Shown: positions 25,950 to 38,044 of the stretch, piece after piece
Layout of the letters: each line of letters opens with the position of its first letter
How positions within the stretch are numbered: the stretch's first letter is position 1
Assembly (NCBI RefSeq): GCF_011397635.1
Contig: NC_064759.1
Coordinates: 12,172,428-12,236,427 of the forward strand
Length of the DNA: 64,000 bases
Origin: Epinephelus fuscoguttatus
Taxonomy: Eukaryota; Chordata; Actinopteri; Perciformes; Serranidae
Reading direction: 5' to 3'
Program-made: the position numbers and the translations under genes
The notes under the pieces: generated by a model
Told to the model about the DNA's origin: nothing
Database searches by the model: none
Seen by the model: only the letters and a program-made list of their open reading frames with translations

Positions 25950-27065
25950 AAAATGCAGAAGTGCCAAAAAATACAGTTCCTTGAAAGGCCCCTTGAGGCT
26001 GGCTCTAGAGGCGAGTCAATCCCCATAGACACTCATGTTAAAATGCTCAACTTTACAGCAGAAATAAACATGTTTACAGCCTGGTACAAGAAATGGTTTC
26101 AGTCTCTAGCCAATTTCAATAATCATGACAACTGTAGAGGGGATGGATTTTTATATAACTCACCCAGTAACATCTGACTAAGGCTTACAGTGTTGCATGT
26201 TTGGGCTGTGGCTGATTTGAGGCTACCAAGATGACAGCGTTGGTTAGGCCTAAATAAGTCTCATTCAGCATTTGGTTGTACTAAAAAACCCGCTAAGGAG
26301 TCTGTGTTCTGTTTTTTCTGGTAAATACAATTTGTTTTAATTTTTTTTAAGCCTTTTTTTTCTAGAAAAAGTTAGCATTAGCATAATCACAGTTAACCGT
26401 GGCTGTAAATGTACCATGCGAACAAAGCTAGTTGGTTTGGGTTAGCACTACACTCTTGTCCAAATGTGGTCACTGCTGGCTCCAAAAATCCAAGATGGCA
26501 ACAGCTAAAATGCAGAATTCGAGACTTCAAAAAACAGATCTATAAAGAGAACTGGATACAGTGTTGGAGGTGTGCCCCTGTTCATTCCTATAAAAGGTGC
26601 TCAGTGGCGTATGGAGCCAAAAAAGCCCAATGTATGCAGTATAAAAATTACCTAGATCTTTCATATTGTGAGGCCCATAGAGCAAGCACACTAGAGACGT
26701 ATGGCAGCCGAGCACAACTGAGCGGCTAACTTCCATAATAGCCCTCTGTAAACATGACTGACTGTGTAATGTGCGACTCGTCTGGACTTTCAAAATGCTA
26801 TTGGACTGAGACATTCAAAAACAAGTGCTCCACTATTTACAACGTCTCCATCACAATGTAAGTCTATGGGGAAAAGTATTTTGGGGCCCAATGGCACCTC
26901 GTGACCAACAAGACCAGTGAAGTTCCACTTTTGGCCACTATGTAAAATTGGCTTGACAGCCCTGCGCTGTTACTTGACTCTTGCTTCAAAATGGCAGTCA
27001 ACAAACCAGTGGGTGACGTCATGGTGGCTACGTCCATTATCTTTTACAGCCTGTGCTCTGGAGCC
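25950..27065. repeat. Dispersed repeat, copy 1 (shared with 41140-41545)
   Basis: Blocks such as CCCCTTGAGGCTGGCTC, AGCAGAAATAAACATGTTTA, AGCCTGGTACAAGAAATGG and GTCATGGTGGCTACGTCCAT recur in the same order in the msh5 intron around 41140-41545. Boundaries are approximate and no terminal repeats or transposase were recognised. This copy contains extra internal sequence. Confidence 0.55.
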
Positions 27066-27390
27066 ACAAAAGGCTTTTTACAACGTTTTTTTTATTTTCC
27101 ACTGATGCAGTGTTACTCCCCGAGACTTTGAACTGACTTTAAAATCCGCGTTCCCCCTTTAAGCAAAATTCAAGCATCTGCTAAGTGATTTTCAGACCAT
27201 GCAGAACTGAATGAAATCATATTTGCTGTCTGAAAATAAACCTGCACATTATGTGTTTGAAAGTATTAATAAAAATGTCAAGTGTATTGTTGTCAAGGAG
27301 ATAAATAGATGGCTGGTGATCACTAAGAATAACTGGGCTCACCGTGGGACTGGCCTGGACCAGCCACAGATTCCCACGACCCCTCCTCTA

Positions 27391-27414
27391 CACACACACA
27401 CACACACACACACA
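27391..27414. repeat. (CA)n microsatellite upstream of tmem200b
   Basis: About twelve CA units lie roughly 100 bp upstream of the predicted TATA box of the TMEM200B-like gene. Confidence 0.9.
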
Positions 27415-27509
27415 AATCAAAACACAGGCAGGCTGCAGAGGCGCACAAGCAGCGAGGACACGGAGAGGCAGAGCGGCTTTGCACCACTTTTAGTTAGATT
27501 GGTATTTAC

Positions 27510-27516
27510 TATAAAA
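27510..27516 (+). promoter_or_regulatory. TATA box of the TMEM200B-like gene
   Basis: TATAAAA is followed about 25-30 bp later by a plausible initiator (around 27540) and then a G+C-richer leader exon. It is the best core-promoter match between the repeats on the left and the CDS at 28377. Use is inferred, not shown. Confidence 0.45.
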
Positions 27517-27539
27517 GCTTCATTTCAGGCTCCGCAGTG

Positions 27540-27729
27540 CTCGCTGTTGAGCTGCACACTGACTCACACAGTCAAGAAACGCATAAAAACCCGTCTTCAT
27601 GTGAGGAGGAATACGGTGAAAGTCTGGATTTAACACACGCAGGAGTGGGAGGAATAACGCAACTCAGGGGTATTTGTCTTGATGATGCCGAGGAGCCAGT
27701 TTCTGCTTCGGATTTGCGTCCAAAACAAG
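27540..27729 (+). other. tmem200b: Candidate 5' UTR exon with a GC donor
   Basis: The CDS exon opens at an acceptor (TCTCTCTGTCCAG, ending at 28362) 14 bp before the ATG, so a leader exon is expected upstream. The best partner donor is ACAAG followed by GCAAGTA at 27730, which fits the strong AG|GCAAGT consensus of the minor GC-AG class. The transcription start at about 27540 is inferred from the TATA box. Confidence 0.4.
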
Positions 27730-28376
27730 GCAAGTACTCAATCTGATTATACATGGACTGCGTTAAAGTAACCGGACAGTGAACTGCGGTGAATTACTGT
27801 GGGCAGCAACAGTGCTGTAGCGCAACGTGAATCAAAATATACCATGAAAGATGCATGCGTAAAAGCACTCAAAAAACTGCATTTATCACCAACGTGTGCG
27901 TCCTGTTGAATCGCCCGTTGTGTTCACTCGCTCCGGGGGGAATGAAATCATGAGTTCAGTTGGAGCAATAACCGTAGTAATGGGACTGTTTTCATGACTG
28001 CAGTGAGACTGTGAAGTGAAATCACAAGGTCTTGAAAGGGGTCACTTGTATTTATTCCCATGATGATGAGTGAGCGGTTTGATAGCAGTTCAGTCCGGGT
28101 TCAGGGAAGCTGCTGCAGGGTAGAGTAGAGAGACTGGAGAGAGTCTCTGTGTGGCTCCACAGAGACACTGGAGGAGCTGCAGAGAGGTTGGCATCTCATT
28201 AACTCTGCCACATGTCTTATTAAAGCAGCTATTTCCTGTTGTGTGCAATGCAGAGCAAACTATCTTCTCTCCAACACCCCCAGCGCTCTCCCTCTGGTGC
28301 TGCATGCAACACTTGGTTACTTAATTCTTGTATTTCTGCTTTCCCGTCTTCTCTCTGTCCAGTGTGAAGCCAGAGG

Positions 28377-29171
28377 ATGACAGAAGCCAGTCCTGTCTGC
28401 AGCCCCGCCTCCTCCCACTCCTCCCAGTCATCACCCGCTTGCCTCCCAACATGCAGGAGACACCTGAAGAAAGGCAAAGCCCTCAAGACCAAGCTGCACC
28501 TGAGCTCTGCGCCAGGTGTGTGGCTGCTGTTGGGTGTAATGGTGGTTTTGGTGGGGATGGCTGTTGCAGTGGCCGGCTACGTATCTGCAGCACCAAAGCC
28601 AGTCGTGGGCAGCCGAGGTAAGACCCACATTGATAGGATGAAGCTGGCCGGGCCCGCGGTCATGGGAGTGGGCCTGTTCATCTTCATCTGTGCTGCCACA
28701 CTGCTGTACGAGAACCGGGATCTGGAAGTCCTCAGGCGAGATGACCTTGAGGATCTGAAAGGAGGAGACGGCTGGGAGGATTCGCAAGATCAGCCCAGCT
28801 TCAGCTGTCAGGAGCAGTGGGAGCATAAAGATAGAGAGCAGGGATCCTGGGCGGCTCCGACCCACACACTCCCCCTCTCAAACCAGAACTGTGATCCTCC
28901 ACTTCCTTCACCTCACAGGAACACGCACAACACCAGCAGCAGGCCATCGTCGCCGCCGCCTCCTACGGATGCAGGAGGTAGAGATGGAGAGGAGGAGGAG
29001 GAGGAGGAGAAGGAGGGAAGATCAACCCTGCTGGCCCGAGTTCTGCACCACCAGGAGCCAACTCCTCACCCTCCCTCCCCCTGCCCGTCCATCTCTCACT
29101 CCGTCTACTCAGACTCTTGCAACTCCAGTGAAATTAACTTCAACATACGAACAGGCATTCCTCAACAGTGA
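28377..29171 (+). CDS. tmem200b: TMEM200-family two-pass membrane protein, TMEM200B-like
   Basis: A 264-residue CDS in one exon, as is usual for TMEM200 genes. A basic segment (about 27-39) precedes transmembrane helix 1 (about 48-70), a short loop, and helix 2 (about 91-111, AGPAVMGVGLFIFICAATLL). The family signature continues directly as YENRDLE. The sequence LLYENRDLE resembles TMEM200B more than TMEM200A or C, which have HENRDK. The C-terminal tail is long, Pro/Ser-rich and contains an acidic run of seven Glu near 205-212; it looks disordered. Function of the family is not established. ATG 28377 lies 14 bp after a splice acceptor and is the first in frame. AATAAA at 29273-29278 is the likely poly(A) signal. 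The paralogue assignment rests on a few residues and on linkage. Confidence 0.85.
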   Translation: MTEASPVCSPASSHSSQSSPACLPTCRRHLKKGKALKTKLHLSSAPGVWLLLGVMVVLVGMAVAVAGYVSAAPKPVVGSRGKTHIDRMKLAGPAVMGVGLFIFICAATLLYENRDLEVLRRDDLEDLKGGDGWEDSQDQPSFSCQEQWEHKDREQGSWAAPTHTLPLSNQNCDPPLPSPHRNTHNTSSRPSSPPPPTDAGGRDGEEEEEEEKEGRSTLLARVLHHQEPTPHPPSPCPSISHSVYSDSCNSSEINFNIRTGIPQQ

Positions 29172-29278
29172 ACCCCCCGCTGGTTCAACTTGTCTCATAA
29201 AATATGCATGATGAGATTCATCTGGAAGTTTCACGTGCAGACACACACTTAAGACAAGACTATGCATTCCTCAATAAA

Positions 29279-30680
29279 CAAGTGAAATGTTTGTTGGTAT
29301 GTTTTAGTGCCTCCGAGTGGCGCAGTGGCTCTGAGTCACTGTCTGTGAAGGGTGTTTTTGTCCTACATCGTTCTCTGACTCACCCACGTTTGAAAGATTG
29401 GAGCTACGCCGTCTGATGTCAACTCGCCATCTTGTTGTCTTTGAACTCAACCATGCCCCAAATCCCTAAAGCCACTGCTTGTTTGACCATATTTGGACCT
29501 GAGGAGGATTGCTGAAAACTTATTTGGGTGCCGTACTGAGAGATGGACGCTCACTCCTCTCTCTTACACACACACACATGCAGAGGTGCAGGGTCTACAT
29601 TTCCTTTGCTGGAGAGCTTTGTTAAGAGGATGAGCCAGATTAGGTTTGAAATGAGTCTCTATCTAATCTCACACATACTGTAATCTACTCTTTATCTGAG
29701 GAAATTGTGTCTCGCTATAAACAAGAGAAGCACACGAGGCCACACTCCTCTCACTCGACACCTACAGCCACGCTATAAATACCAGCTGCTGCTTTGTACA
29801 CATGCGAGCGTGGACTCCAGTTTTCACTGTAATTCAACATTTTTTTTTAAATCACACTGTCAGCTGCTCAGTTTTATTCTTTTCTCGAGTGTGATGAAGC
29901 GAGATCTTAAAGAATTTCAATCAGATGGTGGAAAGAAAGAAAAGAGCATTGACTGACCAAAAAAAAAGCAAAATCTGGTGAGGCTGTTCTGAGTTATTCC
30001 TGACGCAGCTTAGCTGAGAAAGCGCTCCTATGAGTCGCTTTCTCTCCCACCATCCCGACCTTTCATCTCCTCTCACTTCATCATCCGATTCCTACGCTTT
30101 ATTCAAACACCCCGTCCTCCATCTCAATCCCTGGCTTCCGCAAAACAGAGCAAAACAATGCAGAGTAAAATGTTACCGGGTCCAATTAAGCTAAAGCGAG
30201 CATGTTTGAGAGGTAAAGGGGGTAGGATTTTAATTATCGCCAGCATTTTCTCCTCCAGCCTCTAATTACACAGGGGATCAGTCTGAAAGTTTTTATAGGT
30301 GCTTTAGCACCGCAGAGTATTTCCTTGTTGTTCAGGCCCATGCTGGGATCCTGCCATCCAGATGACGACCGAGACTGAAGTGTACAGTAATTTCCAGCTG
30401 CACATTTTACTCACTTAAACGAGCACTCATCTCACTCTCACGCACACGTACATACATTATGCTGTTTTAAGATGCTGAATGTATATTTCAGTAGCAGGTC
30501 GACAGGGAGATGTGTCTGATTTTTCACTGAATCATGCAACAAGCTGCAAGCAGCCTCCTTCACACTTACTGCTCAGAAAAGCAGCTCTCTCCTTGCTCTC
30601 ACACGTACACGAGTCCTTCTGGCTGTGAGAGATGCTCTGATGTATTTACATTCAGACAGAACGATGCTGAATGTTAGAGC
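29279..30680. other. Intergenic, no recognised gene
   Basis: I see no exon with supporting splice sites. A fragment GCCTCCGAGTGGCGCAGTGG near 29311 recalls the A-box head of tRNA-derived SINEs, but no B-box or body follows. The remainder is ordinary AT-rich sequence. Confidence 0.4.
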
Positions 30681-30689
30681 GGCGACCAA

Positions 30690-31855
30690 AGATTAGTGCT
30701 GATTAATCTGCGGATTATTTTCAAGATTATTGTCAAATCTTTTTGTCTGCAATAAATTGCCAGTTTATGAGGTACAGCCAGTTTGAACTAATGCAGTCTA
30801 AATCAACAGTCAGTGTACCGAAGCTGGAAACAGCCGTGCTTGCCATTACCTGGAGAAAGAAAACAAAGCGTGTGTTAATCTGTGTCTATTCTGGATAAAA
30901 ACAAAAGGTAGATTTCTCAAGATAACCAGATAATTCATCAGGAGAAAACCACTTTTTCTCGAGACCAAAAAAAGACAGCTCACTTTCAAATCTATAGAGA
31001 TAAATTATCTCGTTATCTGCCTTTTGTTTTTTTGAGAATCTACATAATTTAACTCGTTATCATGAGAAAACGAGCTCATGACTCATGACTTCAAGATAAC
31101 TGCATTGTCCGAACAGCCAAAATCTTAAGAGTTTACTTTTAGATCAAAGCAAGAAATCTTTATTTTTCATTTCCATTGCTAAAAAAAAATATTCAAATGA
31201 TTAATTAGCCATCCGTTTCAGCTCTGTCTGTAGCAGGTAGCTTTTTTCTCATGACAAAGTGTTACTCTGTCGATTTTCGAGAAAACAAAAGACAGATTTC
31301 TCGAGATAACGAGAAATTTTATAATTAGAAAACACCTTTTTTCTCAAGATCTCACTTCTCCCGTGATCTTGAGAAGATAAAAGTCATTTTCTTAAGACAA
31401 ATTATCTCGTTAACTTGAGAAATTGGCTTTTTGTTTTCCCAAGAATAGAGAATTAACCTGCTATGATGAGAAAACAAGCTTTGTTATCTCGAAATCGGGA
31501 GTTAATTATTCGGGAGGGCATTAACTGCATTAAAGAAATAATTGCAAACAAGGCTCTTGGATTCGACTGTGTGGTCATTTTGCAGGCTGCAGTTTGTAGT
31601 TGACAGTGTTTCTATTATGTTGTCCATCCCATTTATATCAGTGAAGGTAGGCTAAAAAACATAAACACCATCACCACAAACAGCAGCCTACAAAATAATT
31701 ATAAAGTTGTCAAAAAAATAGCGAAAAATGTCATCACAAGTCTTTAAATTGCTTCAAACTGATTGTTTTTTCCAGTCAAAAACTCAAAGGTACCGATATT
31801 GTTCCTTAAGAAATCACTCAAATGATTAATCAACTAATCATTTCAGCTCTGTCAG
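30690..31855. repeat. Complex of CTCGAGATAA-type inverted repeats
   Basis: Two related blocks (about 30895-31075 and 31260-31500) are packed with TTTCTCGAGATAACGAGA and its complement, giving many overlapping hairpins. They are bounded by sequences resembling the ends of a MITE family (GATTAATCTGCGGATTATTT left, ATCATTTCAGCTCTGTC at about 31220 and 31840). I interpret it as a fold-back or MITE-derived block with a duplicated right end. Confidence 0.5.
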
Positions 31856-32853
31856 CACCAGGAACAGATTTACTCCTGTGTCATGTTAATGTACAGGCCT
31901 TGTTTGTTCTACCAGGCATCGATCCTGATGTTGAGATTAAATTCAGATGTAAAACCCCTTTGAATCTGACTCCAAACTGACCAGAGGGGATTTCAGGATC
32001 TCTACACGTGCAGCTGCAGCACTGCAGACAGACAGAATACAAGAAACCTTTGAGGGTCCTCATGTGTGCATCAGTGAGTGTGAGTGTGCCAGAGTGTTGT
32101 TACATAATTCAGCGCCGCACGTTCTTTTTTGCTGCATCGGGAATGTAACTGAATCGAATCCCCTCCTCTGTGAGATGAATGTGTTTGTCGATACATATCT
32201 AAGCAGATGGACGGGAGGCTGTAAGCTGCTTAACCCTGCGCTGACTCAGGACACAAGCAATTTCTCTGTTCCTTAAGAGAGAGAGGAGCTATGATCAACA
32301 ATTTTTGGTATAAAAGATGTGTGTGACTGAGGATAAGGAAGATGCCAGTTTAAAGAAGTGTGTGTGTGGTTTTTTAACGTACATGCTTAACCTGTTACAG
32401 CAGGAAGTGGGATTCAGTTAAGAAGTCTTTGTAATAAAAGTGAGACGCATCAGCTGTATGGAGATATGTTTCCACCACTAAGGAGTTTTAACCTTTGTCC
32501 ACATCTGGCATTCAGTATTTCATAAAAACAGAGGGATAAACTTTGAGGTTTTATATGTAACATTCACAGTGTATCCTCTGTTAAAACAAGCTAATAAACC
32601 AAATGACATTTTTCTGGCATTTAAGGAGACATAAAATCTCTCTGGTGGCCACATTCCACCGCTCCTGAGTTTTCTAATTTGCAGCTTTCCCTTGAAACCT
32701 TGTGTTGTTTGATCATCTTCAGCCTCTGAGCAGCTGTGATCAGTGCACGATAAACAGCAGGTGTATTCCTGATCTAATCCAATTTTAGCTCTGCTATCGG
32801 CTCTCCTCAGCAGTCCACATGGTGCAGTCAATGGAAGAAGGATCCCGCTCACA

Positions 32854-35800
32854 ATGAAGGGACTAATATTGTGTGTTTTGGCCATTGTGATGCTCACACC
32901 TGCTCGAGGTAAGATGACGTAGTGCCTCTGGTCACAGTAGGTGTAGTTAAACATCGTCTTCTGTTCTTCGACAATTTCACGACTAAAACTTTAACGTTTT
33001 ACCCTGTAAAGAGTGATTAGATAATGAATAATTTACTTAATTAATGTTGATATCAAATTATTAGCCTTCTTGATTTGTGAAATATCAACAACTCCCACTT
33101 TAATTTAATGAATTAGAGCTGCAACTACCAATCATTATGGATTAATCTGCACATCCTATTCTTCATTATTATCATTTGATCAATAGGCTACGATAAAACT
33201 TTATTTATCTCGAGGGAAACTGATGTGCAGCAGCTGTGCAAATGTAAAAGTCTAAGATAACAACAAGGTGCAATAAATATATATAAGTCCATCCCAGTTC
33301 CCAGAATCCAAGGTGACATCTTTTAATATCTAGTTTTGCCTAAAACTCCAAACTATTCGATTTATTGCGATGTACGACAACAAAAAAAGTTGAGAAGCTG
33401 CAGGGATCATCAAAATTTGGGGGTAAAAACACTCAAAAGATAGTTATTATCAGAATAGTTGTTGCTACATTTTTTGTCGATCGACTAATCAATCAGGCAT
33501 CACAGCTCTGCAATAATTCCTAACTTCATGCAGGTTATAATATTCAGCTTTTGTTAAAACAGTTTTTGGTGGCTGCTGTTTAATCTACCCTCATCGATAT
33601 AAATTGGGTGAAGAAAATATTACAACTACACAAATGTCCACAACACCTCTCTTACAAACTGAGCATGATGACATGATCACGATGAGAGAATTTATTGCAA
33701 GATGGTTGCATAAGACTGCACTGGTTAGGTTTACCTAATAAACTGGCGACTGAGTACAAATTTAGTCAGCCTGCGCTCTCCTCACAATGAACCCCACCTC
33801 ACTACTCTTTTGTCTGCTCGTTCCACTAAGCCATCACTAGCTAACGAGATGAGAGGGGATAAGGATTGTGACTCTCACTGAGACTCATTTTATGGCCCCG
33901 AGGAGGGGATTAGTCCTTTTCCAGCAACAGCAGCAGCCTGTAGCAACACTGAAGCCAACCTTTTGGCAACTGGATATACTCTGACAGTGACCTCTATAGA
34001 GCTAAATCTCACACAACGATGCGCTGACATCCAAAACTACCTGGGTAATCAGGTTTTTGTATCCAAATATGCTGTCCGTACAGTTATTTGAATATATAAT
34101 GGCACACTTAATATGAGCTTAAAATGAAGAGTCGAACTTTAAGGGGATTTACAGCCACATTTGATGAACAGTTAGAAAACTTTCTGCTCAGTCACGTACT
34201 TCCCACTGCCAATAAGTCACTTACTTTAGGAAAAAGCCTCTCTGCACTTCAAGAGCTAATGTGTGACACAAGTTTGAGGGATTGTGCAGTACAGTGTGTT
34301 AGGAATAACTAAGGATTTGTCCCACTCCTGCACTGCGTTCTGCTGCCAACTCTTTCTATTAATTCCAGTATCTGTCTGGTTAATAAAAACACGATGCTGC
34401 CCTAAGACGTGGAGCCCTCCCTGCAACACACAAGTCATCCACTCAGAGAAACAAATTCCAGACTGCTGCAGAATAAACAAAATATTTCTGAGATGCTCGA
34501 GTGCTCAGCAGAATGTGGATCATCAGTTTGGCTTGATGTCCTTCGACAGCGCTCCAACACCTTCACACTCTCAGCACCCCCTGAATAATAGACGTGTCCA
34601 ACAACACATTACGTAAATGCCTCCAAATCTGAATAATTCAATGTTTTTCATCCATTAAACTGTTAATAAGTGTTCTCTGTTCTTAGCTTGATTGTCTGTG
34701 TAACGGTTTATCCTGCTGTCGCTTGCTTTTCTTGCAAAAAAAGCTTCCTAGCTCAGTGTGACTTGTCTGCTTAAAGGTATACTACGCAGGATTGTGTGAT
34801 ACTGTTTGCAAACAAGCTCAGCAGCAAAACTGAAAGTAAAAACCAACCCCAGATTCACTCTCTTTTGGTGTTTCGCCTCAATATATTTGTGTTTTTCTCT
34901 GCGTTGTGTCTCTTGAATGCCTGCTGCTTTCAGTCTGGTTCCTTTTTAAAGAGCCCTGACCTCACCTGAGTGCTGTGGGGGTACACGCCCATAAACGTTA
35001 CAAGCAAGGAAATTAAAAAAATACTGGCAGAGGGCAGAGTCTCTGCAGATAAATACACCATAGTTTGTCATAAGTGATCATTGGATTACTTCTGTGAGTC
35101 TATTCATTGTTTTTTGGGACAATCCTGCATAATGTACCTTTACAGAAATGTCAATTCACAAAAAAAGTAGGTTAAAAAAGTTTTACCTATTATAGTCAAC
35201 ATAATTTTGATACTAAAGTTGATGTTTTTTTTTCAGTTATCTCGTTGTTAGACACTGTATCCTTTGGCAACATGTTCGTTCAAAATTAATACCAGTAAAC
35301 CTTAACTGTGGCCACATCCACACTGAGACATTTTCCTTTTAAATTGTGTTTTAAAATGAAAACAAACTCCATACACAAAAGTGTTTCAGTACCGTTTCAG
35401 AAAAATATCTCTGTTCATGTTAAAGGGCCAGTGTGTAAAATGGGTTGAAAACAGTGACATCAGTGGTCAAATTCTAGATTGCAGGTCTCACTCGCTCACC
35501 CCTCCCGTCGGGTAAATGACGGCGGCCTCGTAGGGACAAAAAGCCTTGCGCACGAGTTTTTCAGGAGTAGGTCTATCTAGCGACGAGGTGAATGTTTATT
35601 TAGAAATCTAAGCCATGTTACGATATTGTAATGAATCCCTCACGAGCAGGAGACCAGAGGAGCGTTCGGGAAAAAGGCCCATTTATTTGAGCACTCCAGA
35701 AACTCCGGTAACACTGCAGGGGGTAAAAGACTCTGTCCCAAACTCTGACTCTTCTAGCATAACACACACACACTTCATAACTTTACACACATACTCGTTT

Positions 35801-38044
35801 ACCATACCGAGTGGGGACCCCCCTCCCCTCTCTGCTCAATCTCCAGCCCGCACACTGACTGACAGCGTAGCTGGTAAACAGAGCTCAGCTGTTTATTTAG
35901 CCTAGCAATATCTCCGGACTATAGTAGCTGCAATGACGACTTTGAACACGATTTGGAAGAGTTTCTTGTAGCGGACACAGACCCAGAGCCATACCTGTTT
36001 GAGCTGGAGCATACAGATGAGGAACTCCATGTGTTTGATGCTGAGCGGGCGAGAAGAGAGGCTGAATGCACAGAATGGGATTCAGTGCTAACCATCGGTG
36101 GGGAGATATATCATCAGGAGGAAAAGCACCGCAGAGAGTGCATCACAAGGAGTGAAGTTGCGTCTTCTTTTCCTTGCAGATGACGGTTCGGGTTCATTCT
36201 CTCCTGTTGCGTGGTAAGTGTGGTCCATTCGCAAACTTTATAACTAAAAAAACTTTTCACTACTCTCTATCGACGAACTACTAACACTCTCTGCTGTTTC
36301 CTCCTCCTTCTTCCTTCCTTCCTTCCACTGTCTTCGTTGGTTCATTTATAGACGCGAAACGCGTTCTCTGGCTGGCTGGATTGTCCGCCCGGTCTGCCGT
36401 ACATACATGGCGGTGCAAGATGGCGACCTCTCTAAACCAAGGCCCTTGCTATATATATATAAAAGTATAACTATAAGGCTATGAAAACCAAACAAATTTT
36501 ATTTTATAGCGATTATACACTTGTATAAACATATACCTTCAGACTGACAATAAACCATGCCAAATATTACACACTGGCCCTTTAATGGCTCATTTGTGCT
36601 TAATGTCAGATACGTATATGGACCTGGACTGAGCTTTCTGTCCATATTCATTTTGTCCATATCTGTGCACATTTTCTGACCACTGACAATCATGTGGGCA
36701 GTGTAGCATAGTCCAAGTCAGCTATGACTGTAGGACATGACAAAGGCATTTAAAAAGTTGTGCAATTGGTAATACAGTGAGAAGAATTCTCTATCCACGT
36801 GTCCCGATGGCCTCACAAACAACCGCCTTCTACAATGCTGGCTGATACATTATCACAACCTCCTCCACTGTTGCCTTGATTGTTGTTGTTGTAAACTTTT
36901 GACTCTACCCTCGAGTGCCATCTAACAGATGCATCTATGCCAACATGAAGGACACATGGAAGTATGTGGGCTGTGACGGTCATATCTTTTGAAATGACTG
37001 TATCTATTTTCATACGTAAAAGAGAATAAATGAGCCTCAAAGCAACTGAAAACATATCACACGACCCCTCGGGCACACTGGGTATGCAGTTTATCTACTC
37101 TACTGTCTGCAGTTGGTTGCTCAGTTACAGAAAATACCACGGAGATGGCGCAAAGTAAGACCAGAGATTTCTTCGCTTGGACTGACAACAAGCTGGAACT
37201 GTTACTAAAAGTATCATGAGCAGAATGGGGTTAAGGTGGTGGAAAACAGATTGGGAATTGTTACATTGTGACATATTAGAGTGGTACCAGCAGCATTAGC
37301 CGTAACCGCAGGAAGCCACTGCAATGGGAAGGAAGTACCCCGACTAGAAGGATGTTATCATGAAAGGTATGTAGACCTAGCAGCCCTGGAGTTTTCAAAC
37401 TAAAACTGGGTCAGCAGCGATTTTAAAAGTTGTAGGGGTTCCAAAACTCCAGAGTAGTGTGGACGCCAGGCTTAAACGTTATAAAGTTATAAAACAAAAA
37501 TGTATTGGTGTGGATGTAGCCAATATCAAAGTGTCCTGTTTCTCTGGCTCAGGTGAGGAGAAGGAGCAACCAGAGCAGCTCATGGAGTCGATGGGATTTG
37601 AGGAAGAGGAGCTTCTAGAGTGTTTCCGTTGTGATCTTGGATTCTGGGATGCCTGCTACACAACCGAAACCAACTGCAGTGCAGGGGAGCACTGCTACAC
37701 GGGCCGAGGGAAGGCAGGTGTGTTGAATAAGACTGTATTTCTACTGTTAACTAATATCTAAGCATGAGAAGTAGTGTAAAGGTTACACTGAATAACATCA
37801 TCTTGTCTCCACAGCTGATACTCTGGACGTTAAGACTCTGGGTTGTGTGAAAGCAGATGAGTGCGGTGTGGAGACCACGGTGGAACTCTTCTCTAACAAC
37901 ACCATCTTTGTCATGACCAAACACTGCTGCGACACCCCCTTCTGCAACTCGGCACACAGACTTTCAATCGCCACACTTCTGTGTCTCACTGTGGCTGTGC
38001 TAACTACCTGGCACCTCACTGAAGCCTCAACGGGCTCACAATGA
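32854..38044 (+). CDS. GPI-anchored Ly6/uPAR-domain protein
   Basis: Three coding exons (32854-32908, 37553-37717, 37815-38044) give 149 residues. Residues 1-19 are a signal peptide (MKGLILCVLAIVMLTPARG). A single LU domain spans about 42-118 with the ten expected cysteines: CFRC, then single cysteines, LGC, EC, CC and the terminal CN. There is one N-glycosylation site (NNT, about 101). A hydrophobic tail (about 122-142) fits a GPI-attachment signal. An acidic segment (about 20-40, including EEEELLE) between signal and domain is unusual for the family. Exon phases (1, 1) match typical Ly6 genes. AATAAA at 38325 ends the transcript. The orthologue is not clear; proximity to msh5 suggests a relative of the MHC class III LY6G group. 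Binding partner is unknown. Confidence 0.85.
33115..33509. mobile_element. MITE in the first intron of the Ly6 gene
   Basis: Left end AGAGCTGCAACTACCAATCA and right end ATCACAGCTCT are imperfect inverted repeats; inner TTAATC and GATTAGTCGATC blocks belong to a family common in teleosts. No target duplication is evident. A retroelement-tail-like motif (AACTTTATTTATCTCGAGGG) lies inside. Confidence 0.5.
34776..35138. mobile_element. TTAA-type MITE in the Ly6 intron
   Basis: The left end is TTAA then AGGTATACTACGCAGGATTG; the right end is CAATCCTGCATAATGTACCT then TTAC, a one-base decay of TTAA. About 363 bp, no coding capacity. Terminal trinucleotides match the other TTAA elements in the window. 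Confidence 0.7.
35424..36581 (+). mobile_element. TTAA-flanked 1.16 kb element with near-perfect TIRs
   Basis: TTAA at 35420-35423 and 36582-36585 flanks termini AGGGCCAGTGTGTAA and its exact reverse complement. The interior is richer in G+C than the surroundings and includes a plus-strand open frame (35953-36183). Of the TTAA elements here it has the best-preserved ends, so it is probably the youngest. It lies in the first intron of the Ly6 gene. Confidence 0.82.
35953..36183 (+). pseudogene. Possible coding remnant inside the TTAA element
   Basis: A 76-codon frame reads EPYLFELEHTDEELHVF followed by a charged, Arg/Glu-rich helix. I associate the PYLFEPEYTDEEL-type motif with transposon-linked fish proteins resembling the P2X7 C-terminal domain, but this is from memory and unverified. 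It stops before any cysteine-rich zinc-binding part, and a possible splice acceptor (TTTTCCTTGCAG) falls at its end. Confidence 0.35.
36586..37552 (+). other. Remainder of the first Ly6 intron
   Basis: No element or exon could be delimited here. The block GATTTCTTCGCTTGGACTGA with ACAAGCTGGAACTGTTACTA (about 37166-37210) looks like a decayed transposon coding fragment, but no frame persists. Confidence 0.3.

Noticed and set aside
28431..28865. 144-residue minus-strand frame opposite tmem200b
   Set aside because: It is an antisense shadow of the TMEM200B-like CDS with no family similarity or splice signals.
29305..29420. Possible tRNA-derived SINE or tRNA gene
   Set aside because: Only a segment resembling the A-box (GAGTGGCGCAGTGG) is present, without a B-box, cloverleaf or tail.
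32520..32954. 144-residue minus-strand frame over the first Ly6 exon
   Set aside because: It runs across the signal-peptide exon and its donor on the opposite strand and has no recognisable domain.
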